This document shows, in pieces, positions 49,318 to 60,943 of a DNA stretch of 64,000 nucleotides. The DNA comes from Sipunculus nudus (Eukaryota; Annelida; Sipuncula; Golfingiida; Sipunculidae): assembly GCA_026874595.1 (NCBI GenBank), contig CM049313.1, forward strand, positions 10,475,508 to 10,539,507. The letters run 5' to 3'. Both the position numbers and the translations under genes were made by a program. The stretch's first letter is position 1. Every line of letters starts with the position of its first letter. A model generated the notes under the pieces. It saw nothing but the letters and a program-made list of their open reading frames with translations. It searched no databases and was not told the DNA's origin.

Positions 49318-50369
49318 ATTACTGAAACTGCACTGAAAAAAGGAGGTGGCTAACCGGCAGACATAATGGATTTCTGACAAGTCTGACATTTGATATCACA
49401 CATCCTCCAACAAGAGACCAAACTTGGGGCAAATTCTCCAAATGATGTTACAGTAATGACTGTCCAGAACCATTCAAAAGGCATGTTCAGGCGCTCATAT
49501 CAGATTTATAGATATGCAAATGTAAAAGTGTAGGTCCAATATTTTTTTATTATCACTCTGCTTTTCAATGGGGTCAGCAGGGTTGGTAAACTGCAAAACC
49601 TGAAAGAATAGAAATGCAGAAAGCATGACTAAGAGTCTTGTAATAAAATAAAGCCATCCTTAATCAAGTACACATCCACATATTATGAGAACAAACCCTT
49701 GCTTTTATATGGGGTGATTTATATAAAAATATTCAGATATCTAGGAAACGAAGTTTATTGCTATGATTACATAAAATAAACTGCAAAATGTTCCCATCAT
49801 CTTATTATTCAGTAGCTAAACCTTAATACTATACTCTCACAGTGTTAATTCCTGGCTGAAGTATACCAACAACAGTGTTTTGTTATGCAGTAACGAGGTA
49901 CTTATCACTCAGCCTTATCACTAAATAGCCTGATACAAAAGGGAGTCATATGTCACCAGTGTCACTCACAATTACAGCCACATGGTGAGATGTACCAGCT
50001 GGAGTGCAAGCTTATATCTACAAGAAAAATAGAGATGGTCTACAAAATAAGTTGACCTGACCTATGACCTTGGCCTTTTGCCCACATATCAACTGGATTC
50101 TTTCTAAATGATGGGTAACTACTAACCAATTACATCTGGCCGGGTGTAAATACTTGGCAAATAATGAGTGAATAACTTAGACCTGCAACCTTTTAACCTC
50201 CTGACCAGCTGACCTCAAAATCAATTAGTTTTATCTTCATGCAAAAAGACCCATAAATTATGAAGTTGGAATCACATTCAGTGACGCATAGATGTGGCAT
50301 ATGTGAAAGAATGAAGGTTTGGGTTGAACAGTTTCACTTGAAATATGTTAACAAGCATTTAGAACAATA

Positions 50370-50900
50370 TTGTGACCTTGACCTTTGACCTTTTGAACTC
50401 AACATCAATAGGCTTCTTCCCCTATTGGTAGGTAAGCCATATATGACAGATGGAAAGTATAGATTGAAAAGTTTGCCTGAAAATGACTCCACGCAAGAAG
50501 AGGGTGCTGTGAACTTGACCTTTGACCTCACAATCAACAGGTCTTTTCCCCTGTTAGCAGAGAAGCGATATCAGTGCTGAAAGGTTTGGAATGAAAGGTC
50601 TAGCTTGAAATGTGTCCACAACCTTTTCAAAGAAGTGGATCCTGTGACCCTGACCTATGACCTTGTGACCTCAACATCTTTAGGATTCTTCTCCCACTTA
50701 GTAGGTGAGCTATATGTGAAAGATAAAAGAATTGTGATGAAAGGTTTGGCTTAAAATGCATCCACAGGCTTTTCAAAGAAGTTGGTACTGTGACCTTGAC
50801 CTTTGACCTTGTGACCTCAAAATAATTATGGTTCTTCCCATGTTGGTAGGTGAGCTGTATGTGAAAGATGGAAGGTTTGGGATGAAAATTTTGGCTAAAA
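50370..50900. repeat. ~143 bp tandem units with TGACCT clusters (H4 copy)
   Basis: Homologous to 17680-18230. At 50791-50817 four TGACCT half-sites occur with spacers of 0, 1 and 2 bases. Others lie at 50373-50391 (0 and 1), 50516-50528 (1) and 50651-50663 (1, spacer A). Confidence 0.85.
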
Positions 50901-51175
50901 GAATTATTTCTGGGGGATGCAAACACACCCCATAACTTCGAGAATATAGGTCGCAGTGACCTAATTTCAGGTTTGCAAGGAGATCTTTTTAGAACCTCTA
51001 AGACTGCATAGGGTTCATGGCCCTAGCCCCTACGGTTACGATTTGTGCCCTGCTAATGGAAGGCCGGACGGACAGACGGAAGGACGACAGACAAAGACCC
51101 ATCGCTATAGCCTAGCATGACTGAAGGTCAGCTGAGCTAAAAATGAAGGGGGTTCATTCAAACAAAAGTATTTAA

Positions 51176-54100
51176 AACAAAGGGACCCATGTGTCACTGT
51201 GCTCAGCTGAAGTTGACCTTGAGGGTAAAAATCTAAAATAATATCAAATGGAGATAAAATGTAAGAGGAAGAGGTAATATAGGCTGTGGTTGGTTTATAT
51301 GATTGGTTTGTATTGATGAGCAAGAAATTGTTGCAAATAATATTTTGTGACCTGACCATGTGTTTCCTAATGTTGAAACTGAAGCATGTGAGCAGTTTGT
51401 GAACAAATGATCTGTACTATTACCGTGATCATTAGTTGGCTTTTTGATTAACTGTTGACATTTCAGTAGTTTACACATTTGTTCAATTGAATCTAATTTT
51501 TTTTTGTATAATATATTTATTAAATATATATGTATTTTTTTATTGTATGAAAGTATACGGTTGAAATATAACTAATTAACAACATACAGAGAGGGCAAAC
51601 AAAGCCTGATCTCCAATTCTGCTGAGGCAGGAAAATAATGAACAAATGTTTGTATTAGATCCTCATTTTTTTATCACATCAATTTTTTTATTATAAGTTT
51701 ATATTTCTATACATTTCCAATATAACATAAATATTGGAATATAAAAGTCGATTCATAATTCTCGATTGCATCATCATAAATCTCAATCTTGTCAGATAAC
51801 ACCACTTCATGCATACAAATGTTTATTGATTTTTTACCACAAAAATATATCTTTTAAATCTGCAAAACAATAAATATCTAAAAATAATACTTGATTTAGA
51901 TTTCACAATTTTAAATTATGTCTTTATTTATCCATAATGTGCTTCATATTTTATAAATTTAAGAATACTGATGGGTTTATATTTGTTAAAATAATTAAAA
52001 GAAAATTGATTTTTTTTAAAAATGATACATTAACACAACATGGCATCTTCTGGATTACACCTTGAATTACTTTTTCAAGGAAAGTTTTTGCATATCGGAG
52101 TGGAAACAGCAATACAATAAAGGAGATACAGTGAAACCAATAATAATTACTGTATAACTCTTGGTGGGTTGGGTTTTGGGGTAGGGGGATTGGGGTGGTG
52201 ATATCAGAATAACTGTACACCTGTCACAGCAGGGGATCTCCCCCAGTGACTGTAACAAATCAGAAACCCTGGCATAGCTGACTTCCAGTGACCTGGAGTG
52301 GGACCCTGCATCTGTAATCAAAGCAAATGACTACAATAGAGCCTCAAGAAAAAAATCAATAACTAGCCTAATTTTCAAGCTTTTATTTTCAAATTTCAGA
52401 TTTAAACAAATTAAATACTTATGTTTACATGCTGTGAAAATCAAATCAATGGTACTTACAGGAAAAAACGTGCTATGGTCAAAGTTGGGCAAAATTTAAG
52501 GTACTGATTATATTTTTATGCTAATAACTTAAAAAAATTACAAAATTCAGATCTAATTTTAGGTAAACAATTGAATCTTAATTAAACATAGTTATATACT
52601 TGGGGAAAATAGACTCTAGTTTCAAAATTTTTCATGTTGTGTGAGTAAATATTTTTCCTGATTTTTTACAAAGCCCATTATATTCGGGCCCATAACTTAA
52701 AGACATTATACTTAACAGACTTAATTTCTGGCATGTACATAGAAACTATATAGAGGAATATTTATGGTAAATATGAGGAAAAAAAGATGAGTGGTTTTGA
52801 TATTAGGCAGTTCTGAAGAGTGAAAAAAGGTGTAAATAAACAAGGCCTACAGGCCTAATGCGAACCTGTGCATTGGGAAATACACCAGGTATAATGCTTC
52901 AATGCTGGACCATTACTTTTCATGTATATGAACAATGCATGTACTAAACATTTTGAATAAGAAACAATTACACAAACATCACTGCTGAAATTCTGGCATG
53001 GGTGCACACAACACAAAAACGATTGTAGCTGGCACCACCAGCCTTGTATACAGCGAAGCTATCAAATATATACACCTATGCCAAATTTCAGACTGATATA
53101 TTGAACCCCCCCTGAGAAATAAGCAGGGACACACATTGTGCAAAAATTATTGTAGGTGGCACCACCAGTCTTGTATACGAAAAAGCTATTTGATATGTAT
53201 AAAAATGCCTAATTTCAGGCTGATATATCAAATTCCTATGTAGAAATAAGCAGGCACATACACTGTGCAAAAGTCAATGTACGTGGCATATCCTGTCTTG
53301 TAAATGAGAATACCATCAAAGACACATAGACAGGTCAAAATATCAGTCCAATACATCAAACTTCCCCAGGGTTTGATGCACTGGGCTGAAAAGGCTTAGG
53401 TGAGTAAGGCAGTTGCCCCCCAAGTGACCTGTGACAGATTGCTGCCTCAAGCTACTGCACTGAGTGAACTCTTGACCTGCACCTGGCTAGACTGAGTGAA
53501 CTTTTGACCTGTACCTGGCTGCACTGAGTGAACTCTTGACCTGTTGCATAACCTGACACAGTTGGCAGTCTGGCAAAGCTATAAATTGATTCAGGCTGAT
53601 CTTTGGTTCCAAATAGGATGCAGTGAGCAGTCTGCCAAAGCTATAAATAGAATGCAGCTACTGCACTGAGTGAACTCTTGACCTATACCTGGCTTTACTT
53701 CTTCCAATCCTGGCACTGTGCCAAAACTATTTATAGAGCTGACATCATCTTGGCTAATGGCCAACATCAAGGCACGGGCAATCTTCCAATGGTAAACCAA
53801 GTGCTGCCATCTGAACACAAAAGTGGTCCCTACTTGAAATAACTTTGAAATTTATTTTCCCAATACAAAATGCTTTTCAGCTGACATTTTATAAAAAAAA
53901 AGAAATCAGGAATATATGTAAAATTATTACGGATGCATACTGAATGCAAAATTAAAATACAGATATATCTCATTGATGGCAAATTCTTGAATTAAGTGGA
54001 GTATGGATACCATTAATTTATAATCGACGTACAGTTGTCTTTATATAGCCACAAAGAGCTGAATATCCATGATTGTAACATTGCCTGGTATGATGAATAA

Positions 54101-54513
54101 CTTTACTCATAAATCTAAATTTTTTAAAAGCTTTTTAAAAACTTCCTCGTAAATATTAACCAAAGATAACCTGAAATCTAAATGTCTAGTGGCATGATGT
54201 AATAGATGCTGATAAACTGGTGCCAGGCTAGATGTAACAGCATCACACAGCTAACACAGACGACGCACCATCGCATAAGCTCACAGTTTTGCTAAAAAAT
54301 GAGGTTTTTCCTTAATTTCTCAAAGGAACGAAGTAACAAAGACCCAGTTTTCGGCTTAGTAGGAGATCTTGGGGACATCTAACATTATGCCGAATTTTGG
54401 ATGGCTTGGTCTTACGGTCTGAAAACGTGCCATATCTATGGACGGACAGACGGACGGACGATGGACAATGAACCACGACTATAGCTCAGATGACTTATAG
54501 TCAGCTAAGCTAA
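51176..54513 (-). mobile_element. H5: Helentron-like element carrying nested E element
   Basis: The left end AACAAAGGGACCCATGTGTCA with GCTCAGCTGA starts only 35 bp after H4 ends. The right end GTCAGCTAAGCTAA has one change from the other copies. One ~683 bp unit like those of H2 (52320 onward) is interrupted at GTAAATAAA by E (52839-54295) and resumes at AAAATGAGGTTTTTCC. Without E it would be about 1.9 kb. Confidence 0.7.
52839..54295 (-). mobile_element. E: nested Helentron-like element inside H5
   Basis: The homologous unit in H2 is continuous here (ATAAAAAAAATGAGG near 28535), so the ends of E are defined. The left end AACAAGGCCTACAGGCCTAA holds an AGGCCT hairpin, followed by GCGAACCTGTG (52860-52870). 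The right end CTCACAGTTTTGCTAA is a decayed form of CACAGGTTCGCTAA seen at 60966 and 62609, the inverse of that motif. Inside are three ~123 bp units with GTAGGTGGCACCACCAG-type cores (53032, 53154 and 53278). Confidence 0.7.
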
Positions 54514-54809
54514 AAATCTGTAAATGATAAAATTATGTAAGGTCCAACATTTGCAGTTTCTGATGAAGATACCGCCCAAAGATGCACCTTTTCCAATTTT
54601 CATTCTTTCTCAGAGCAGTCCAAGTTTTGTTTACAAAAAATTGTTCAGCTTAAAATCTTTAATTGTAACCCTCTTTTAGCCTTTGCCTCTTTTTGCTCCA
54701 ATTCTTGTCCAGCTTATAATCTTGGATTGTCACTCTCTTTTAGGATTTTGTTCTCTCAACGTTTTTGATTATCTGTTTATATCTTGAGATTTGTCATGTA
54801 TGTTTGAAC
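54514..54809. other. No gene seen
   Basis: Short stretch between H5 and the dispersed repeat, intronic to the KDZ-like gene. Confidence 0.4.
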
Positions 54810-55195
54810 ACTTTCAATCTCCAACCAACCAACCAAAAGAGGTTTACGCTCATCGAGCAGCTACAGGTTGCTGCGATCAAGACCTAAGCCCTGTGCGCTC
54901 CTTAAGCATTTTCTCCGAGCCAACAGTCCCAGTGCCACGCCAAGCCAAGCAGGGAGCCACAAAGGCTGCCATCATCCATCCCGGGCTGGTGACCTTTTTA
55001 GAAAGCTACAGCATCCACAGCAGCAAAGCCAGAAGCAACCCACGTTCCCTCTACCGATCCCAGCAGCGGAGACCCAGCCATGCCATTCAAGAGCTGAAAT
55101 CGATCTTGTGAACGACACTGTTTCAAGAGACCCAAAGCCCTTGTACTTACAGTTTCGGCCATTTGGACCGTATTAACCGGGTTACCCAGTTATGC
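54810..55195 (-). repeat. Dispersed repeat, inverted partner of 13551-13920
   Basis: Its reverse complement matches the left-hand copy from GCATAACTGGG to CAGCAACC and beyond to GTAAAC. The plus-strand frames at 54791-55176 are not conserved between copies. Confidence 0.75.
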
Positions 55196-55556
55196 AAGTT
55201 TTAGCAAGTTTTTTCGTCATCGGCACATCTTCAAATTCTCATCTTGCTTTGTTTTTTCTTATTTTAATGATTTGCACTTGCACAAAATAATAGTTAAGCG
55301 ATCACTAAGGAATTGTATGATTTTAATCAAATCTTTTTTCAGGAATATGTAACATGTTTTGTAAAAGAAACCTTACAACTAAAGCTGATATTATACAGTG
55401 GTAATGAAATGAATATTATGTGAAAAAAACAATATACTTTCTCTTGAACCAAGAATCAGATCTTTGACAAAGCTTCTGCCACAGGACACGGAACAGAACA
55501 AAGGTTTTAATTCACACCAATTTGAGGTATAATGAAATTTATAATTCTGAACTTAC

Positions 55557-55774
55557 CTGCTGTGGGGTGAGGGCATTTTTCGTAATTACAGTCTCTATGA
55601 ATCCCTGCTGAGAGACCTGATTTTCTAACAGCATGTGCTGCATCCAATCGAGAAATTTATATGTGCAGCAGACAGTAGAATTTTGTGGCTGTATCTTCCA
55701 CAGCTGCCATTTTACCAGGTTTACTGCTGCCGGTTCACATGCACAAAGAACCATCCGAACATTAACTGCTTGCC
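55557..55774 (-). CDS. KDZ-like transposase gene, exon B
   Basis: The acceptor is TTTTATATTCACAG and the donor CAG/GTAAGT, both strong. The exon has 2 leading bases then 72 open codons, including VNVRMVLCACEPAAVNLVKW and YKFLDWMQHMLLENQVSQQG. The C-x-C..., W, LDW, LLLE-like and QVS positions resemble the stretch preceding the CPACP motif in KDZ proteins. Confidence 0.7.
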
Positions 55775-56368
55775 CTGTGAATATAAAAGCAAAACTTTAA
55801 TATAATATATTGTACCAGAATTAATTACTGACAGCTCAAATTAAATATACCAGATTCATTTCTCCCTGTGTGTTCATAATATCAATCTTGGGTGGATTTA
55901 TTTTACCCTACAAAGCTCTAGGGCTCTTATCAAGGGTGTAACAAGAAGTACCATTATTTTCTTACTGAGTATCTTATGCTGACCTGTAGGATATGGAAAA
56001 ATATCCTTTCACCATGAACACTGAATGGCCAGTAATGCAGCGAATTTCAAACATATACTGCTATTTTAAATTGAAATCATGATATATTAAGAGCATTCCA
56101 GATTTAATGAGTTATATATAAAAACGGTCAGCAGAGATGCCAGGCTTGTCCTTTATGTGTGTTCCCATTACTAGAATGTTTGTCACCAGAAATGTGTCTG
56201 ACAATTTCTTGAAATTTTGTGAAACACTCGGAACCAAGTCACGCATGCTAAGTGACTGTTCAACTAGTTAAAATCAAATTTATTTTTTTTGTGTATCATA
56301 TACAGCACTTAAATCATGATTTTATCATGAGTTAAATAACAGCTCTTCTTATTTGACTCCTGACTCAC
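55775..56368. other. Intron A-B of the KDZ-like gene
   Basis: 594 bp of AT-rich sequence with no repeat or gene recognised. Confidence 0.5.
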
Positions 56369-56483
56369 CTTCATGATTGAAAACTGTTATTTTCTTCATT
56401 TCTCCCAACTGGCACACGTGACCTGCACGGACTAATGAGGGCAGTTCTGGAGGAGAGAGCTTGGTCCAAGCACGTGTATCTCC
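56369..56483 (-). CDS. KDZ-like transposase gene, exon A
   Basis: The acceptor is TTTTAACATTAG and the donor GAAG/GTGAGT. It has 38 open codons (AWTKLSPPELPSLVRAGHVC, EMKKITVFNHE) plus one base that completes a glycine with exon B. Upstream exons with the cysteine cluster were not found inside the window. Confidence 0.6.
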
Positions 56484-57808
56484 CTAATGTTAAAATCATA
56501 TAAACAGGGGCGTCAATATAGGGGTGGATGGAGGGTATATATCCCCCCAATTTTTGGCAAGGGGGGATGGTCAATGTAATCATCCCCCCACTATCCAGAG
56601 AATAATATTTTTATATTGCAAATTAAAAATATTAATAAATAAAATTATAGGCTTTGGTTTTATTTGTGAGTTAACTGTGAAATATATCTAAATGTAGTTT
56701 TAAATTAACTTATATACTGGAAACATAATACCTTATTTCTAAAACCTTAGACTTAATTGCAACATAAATGAAATTTGAATAAGTATATATATATCATGCT
56801 AACAGTGCTGTCAAGTGGCAATGGTGGGCTACTAACAGGCGCAAAAGCAAGAAAACAACACAAGGTGGTGCCACCTGTATTAGCATAATCGCTGCTGTGA
56901 CCTTGAAAATTGCATCAAGGTCATCCATGTCCGAACTTGAGCTAGCCATTGATAAGATGCATCAAACCTGTGGGTTTGGTGACTGTACCTCAAATTCTTA
57001 CAAAGTTATTGGGTTAACATCATTTAAACAAGAAAACTACACAAGGTGGCATCACCTGTCTTCTGCAAAAGACAAAGCTATCCGAGCTATCTTCAGTCCA
57101 TTTGACTTTTGGATCATTCCATGTATCCCTTACTGAGATATAAAGATTTTGTGTGAATTTCACCAAATATGGGAATATTCAAGGTCAAGGCCACTCTCAT
57201 AGGAAAGGTCATTACCCCAATTTAAATAAACATCATCCCATAACCAATATCTTTGTATATGCATAGCATAAAAGAAATCGGACCATTATTTTTTTACGTA
57301 TAATGCTCACAATACTGTCAAGTGGCAATTTTGGGGGTATTAAAAGGCACGAAAACAAGTAAAGAATAATAGGTGGCGCCAGCAGTTTCTGGAACATGAC
57401 AACCCTATCCATGATCTTAGATCAACTTGATTTTGGGATCAATCCATGCAAGATTTCTTGAGATATTTAAGAATTTGTGTGATTTTACCCAAATTTGGAC
57501 CTATTCAAGATCAAGGACACTCTCCTAGTAAAGGTCATGACCTCATTTTAAAAAGGCGTCGTCCTCTCACCCATATCTATACATATACCAAGTTAAGTAA
57601 AGATCCGTGAAATATTTTTTTAGTTATCACGCCAACAAGATTTATATGCGGCGGCAGGTCCGGTATGAAAACATAGTATTCCCCGACTTTGTCTGGGGAT
57701 ACAATAATAATATGTGTGTGTGTGTGTGTGCGCACGCAAGTCATCCCCCCTCCCCACCCTGGAAGATAAATTGAAGCCACTGCATATAAAACAAGATGTA
57801 ATCATGAC
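56484..57808 (-). repeat. I-type repeat segment and G/C-rich flank
   Basis: 56805-57705 matches 30830-31369 and 48760-49317. It has cores GGTGGTGCCACC (about 56863), GGTGGCATCACC (about 57043) and GGTGGCGCCAGC (about 57371), and ends GTCTGGGGATACAA. A stem-forming TATCCCC segment is near 57676. A (GT)n tract follows at 57713-57731. The left boundary is not resolved. 56505-56600 is a G/C-run-rich patch. Confidence 0.65.
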
Positions 57809-58020
57809 ATAGTCGCCAGCGTTTGCCAAGAACCGTGACCTTGACCTTGGACCGATCATGGCCAAAAAGAATAGGCTTGGACAGTTACCGATTTTACACT
57901 TTTCCTGTAAGTTTCAGATCAATTGCTGCAAAACTGCGACCTGTAGAGTGCGGACAAACAGACCCACAAACAAACAGACACGACGATTAGCCTATAGTCG
58001 CCAGGCTGGCGACTATAATA
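57809..58020 (+). mobile_element. Short element ending in a 12 bp hairpin
   Basis: The left end has ATAGTCGCCAG. The right end (57993-58017) is a 25-base near-perfect palindrome built from TATAGTCGCCAG and its complement around one base. The left motif is thus complementary to the right hairpin arm, again a subterminal-repeat plan, but here in plus orientation. About 212 bp, with ACAAACAGAC words before the hairpin. No coding capacity. Confidence 0.6.
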
Positions 58021-58028
58021 ATACCTTT

Positions 58029-60808
58029 AACAAGGGACCCATGGGTCACGGCGCTCAGCTGATTGTGATTGGACTATAAATGTTTCTCCACTGTGATACT
58101 ATATTGAGTCGATAAAGCTTATGAATATCATGGACATGTTGGGCTTTTATAAAGGAATGTAATGTAATAGGTGAGTAAATGATAAATGAAATTACCTGAC
58201 TGATGGATTAATAGAGTCAGATATAGTGGTTTATTTTTTATTTATTTAGGAGGGGTGGAAAATTGTGATATATTTGAGCAAATATGAATGCAATGACAGC
58301 AGTAATAAGCAGTAGTAGAATGATGATAAGGCTATTTGTTGAAGGATCTAAAGTGTTTGGTAGTCTGCAAGCTTTCAATTTGACAGATATGATGTTATGA
58401 TTAACTATGCTGATGAAGTGATTTATGAATTTGTGACTGTATGACACAATATCTCTTTAGTCTTGACAAGGTACATTATTGTGATGCCCACTATGTCTAC
58501 ATATTACACAATATTGACATAATTTCTAGCATGTACATAGGTACCTATGGACCTATAGTTATACAAAATATTAAAGTATGAATATATCTGATTCATCTTG
58601 TTCTTGCTTACTGAGGCTGACTTTGGGATGGGGCTCGGAGAAGGGAAAAGTGAGGGCAGCACGAAGGTTGATGTAGAAATATTCTATTGTAATGTTTTCC
58701 ATTTATATAAGAATATGAAAAGCTAAGAGGAAAAGGGCCCTCCCACTTCGTTATAGTAAAGTTCTAAATATATGATTGCAAACTAATACTCTGACAAGAC
58801 TGTCATGAAGAAAAACAGTAAAATTTTGAGATACTGTGATGCATATGAAAATTTACAGATGGACAGGCAAGTGGACAGAATGGACTAATACCTTTATTTC
58901 ACTTTCAAGGGAATAATGCATTTAAGTTTATATATAATCCCATTTTTTTAAGCATATCCACTTTTTCCATTAAGAAGTTTTTATCTGAATCATTTTTTTA
59001 TTTACAGGTTTTATAAATTTTTAATAAAAAAAACTGAAAATATAAGTTAAAATATGTTGCAAAAGTTGCAATCATTATATATACAGAGTAAAAAACTGAA
59101 ACTATAAGTTAAAATATTAGAATTGTTGCAAAAGTTGCAATCATCATATATCCAGAGTGTAGCTCATATTGGGTCATATTATGCATACACATATATTTTA
59201 TTATTTTTAAATCATAAATGTTTAAACTGAATTTAAAAGAAAATAATGCCACAACATGGCATCTACAAGAATATTCCTTGAATCACTATTAAAAAGTTTT
59301 GCACATTGGAGTTTTCTGTACATGCTTAATTTCATTCACCAAAATAAAAGTAAATTTGATAAAATAAAACATCTTTTCAAATAAAGTATACACTGTTGGT
59401 TGAATGAGGGACAAACAATATCATTGTGCTAATTACTATCCCAGTTTTAATTTATTACTGGTATTAATAGTCAATTTCACACCTGGTGAAGTTTTTACTC
59501 TTCTGAAGTAAGGAATTACTTATCTGATGAACATCCACACTTTCATAACAATACACCACTTTAAGGACACAATTAAATGTACACTTTAATCACTGTAACC
59601 CTGGTGGTACAATACAAAATCTAAAATGTAGCATAGCCTAGAATAAGAATGAATCAAATACAGATAATAATAACATTCATCTAGTTTATGCACCATCGGG
59701 GGGGGGGGGGGGAAGCCTGCTGGTAGTGGCCAGGCTGACCCAAGGCAAGCTGCCTGGGGTGGGTTACATAATGCAAGTGAAGGCTGTACTACTAGGTGGG
59801 CTAGATGTAAACAACACTTGACATGGTGTATGAAAACATGAATAAAAGCTATTCTTTCCAACCAAATTTCAGATTTTAAAAGATTAAATCCTTATGTATA
59901 TATGCTGTAAAAATTAAATCAACATTGCCAAAGTTGGACAAAATTTAAGGTATTGATTTTTTATTTATGCTAATAACTTGACAAATTTGCAAAATTCAGA
60001 TCTAATTTTGGGTAAACAATTGAATCTTGATTAAATAAAGTTATATTCCTGAAAAAAAGTCTCTAGGTTCAGCAATTCTCATGTTAGGTGAGTAAATATA
60101 TTTCCTGATTTTTTAAAAAATTGCATTATGTTTTGACCCATAACTTCAAAATAATACCCAATACTGACCTAATTTTTGGTATGTTCATAGAAAATGTATG
60201 AAAGAATGTGAATACTAAATACGATCAAAAACAGATCAGTGGTTTTGATATTAGGCAGCCTTGAAGTGTAACAATGGCTTTTTTATGGAATCAGAGTTTT
60301 TTTTCCTTAATATCTCGAAGGAACGAAGTCCTAATGACCCAATTTTCGGTATGGTAGGAGATTTTGGGGACATCTAAAATTATGCCAACAGCCTGGGGAG
60401 CATAGAGATGTGCACTGAATGACCTACAGTCATCAAAGTGGACTGCTTGACAATGTAAGGGAATACAACAAGAGCCTAAAAAAAATTCAATAACTAGCCT
60501 TATTTTGCAGCTTTTATTTTCAAATTTCAGATTTTAACAGATTAAATCCTTATATGTACATGCTTTGAAAATTAAATCCACAGTACTTACAGGAAAAAAA
60601 CGTGCCGTGGCCAAAGTTGGGCAAAATTGAAGGTACAAATTTTATATTTTTGACAAAATTAAAAAAAAAAGGTCCAACGGTGTCGAAACGTGCCAGTCTT
60701 ACGGACGGACATCCGGACGGACATCCGGACGGACGGACAGACAGACGGACGGACGACGGACAATGGACCACGACTATAGCTCAGATGACTTATAGTCAGC
60801 TGAGCTAA
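58029..60808 (-). mobile_element. H6: Helentron-like non-autonomous element
   Basis: The left end AACAAGGGACCCATGGGTCA contains a perfect GACCCATGGGTC palindrome and is followed by GCGCTCAGCTGA. The right end is GTCAGCTGAGCTAA. It carries one ~560 bp and one truncated (60384-60655) copy of the 683 bp unit. A GGAC-rich minisatellite (60703-60770) precedes the terminus. A 15-base G run is at 59698-59712. Confidence 0.75.
60703..60770. repeat. GGAC-rich minisatellite at H6 end
   Basis: Tandem CGGA/GGACAT words just inside the H6 terminus. Equivalent shorter stretches precede the right ends of H1, H2, H3, H4 and H5. Confidence 0.8.
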
Positions 60809-60943
60809 AAATCAATAAATATAATAAAAAAGTGTCCATGTTATTTCCTTGCATTCTTAATACTTCTTATGTTTTTAAAAATCACAAATTTTCCATAGTC
60901 TAGATTTATCTAAGCAAAACTAATTTTATATATAAAATATTGA

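Larger units (their letters stand above)
46904..51140 (-). mobile_element. H4: Helentron-like element, closest relative of H1
   Basis: The left end is AACAAGTGACCCATGGGTCA with CGCTCAGCTG. The right end is GTCAGCTGAGCTAA. It is collinear with H1 at 46904-47400 and again at 49318-51140. At 47223/47224 it lacks the 1325 bp I1 insertion present in H1. Its middle (about 47425-49317) is a replacement: a 288 bp tandem array ending in the I-type terminus GAGGATACAA, immediately before TTACTGAAACTGCACTG, which is continuous in H1 (about 16704). It lies in the large intron of the KDZ-like gene. Confidence 0.75.
45924..56483 (-). pseudogene. KDZ (Kyakuja-Dileera-Zisupton)-like transposase gene, partial
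   Basis: Three exons join in matching phases: A (56369-56483, 115 nt), B (55557-55774, 218 nt) and C (45924-46087, 164 nt), all with GT-AG borders. Together they read ...VFNHEG/QAVNVRMVLCACEP...PQNSTVCCTYKFLDWMQHML...SFDEYC...GSKCPACP. This follows the order seen in KDZ elements: the region after the cysteine cluster, the LDW helix segment, then CPACP. KDZ proteins are DDE-type transposases of DNA transposons, often found as multi-exon genes in animals. Earlier exons and the catalytic region were not found. The intron between B and C is about 9.5 kb and is filled by H4, H5 and a dispersed repeat. The TAG in exon C makes this copy defective. Assignment is from motif memory, not a search. Confidence 0.6.

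Noticed and set aside
54791-55176. Two overlapping plus-strand frames of about 100 residues
   Set aside because: The inverted copy at 13551-13920 does not keep either frame open, so the sequence behaves as a non-coding repeat.
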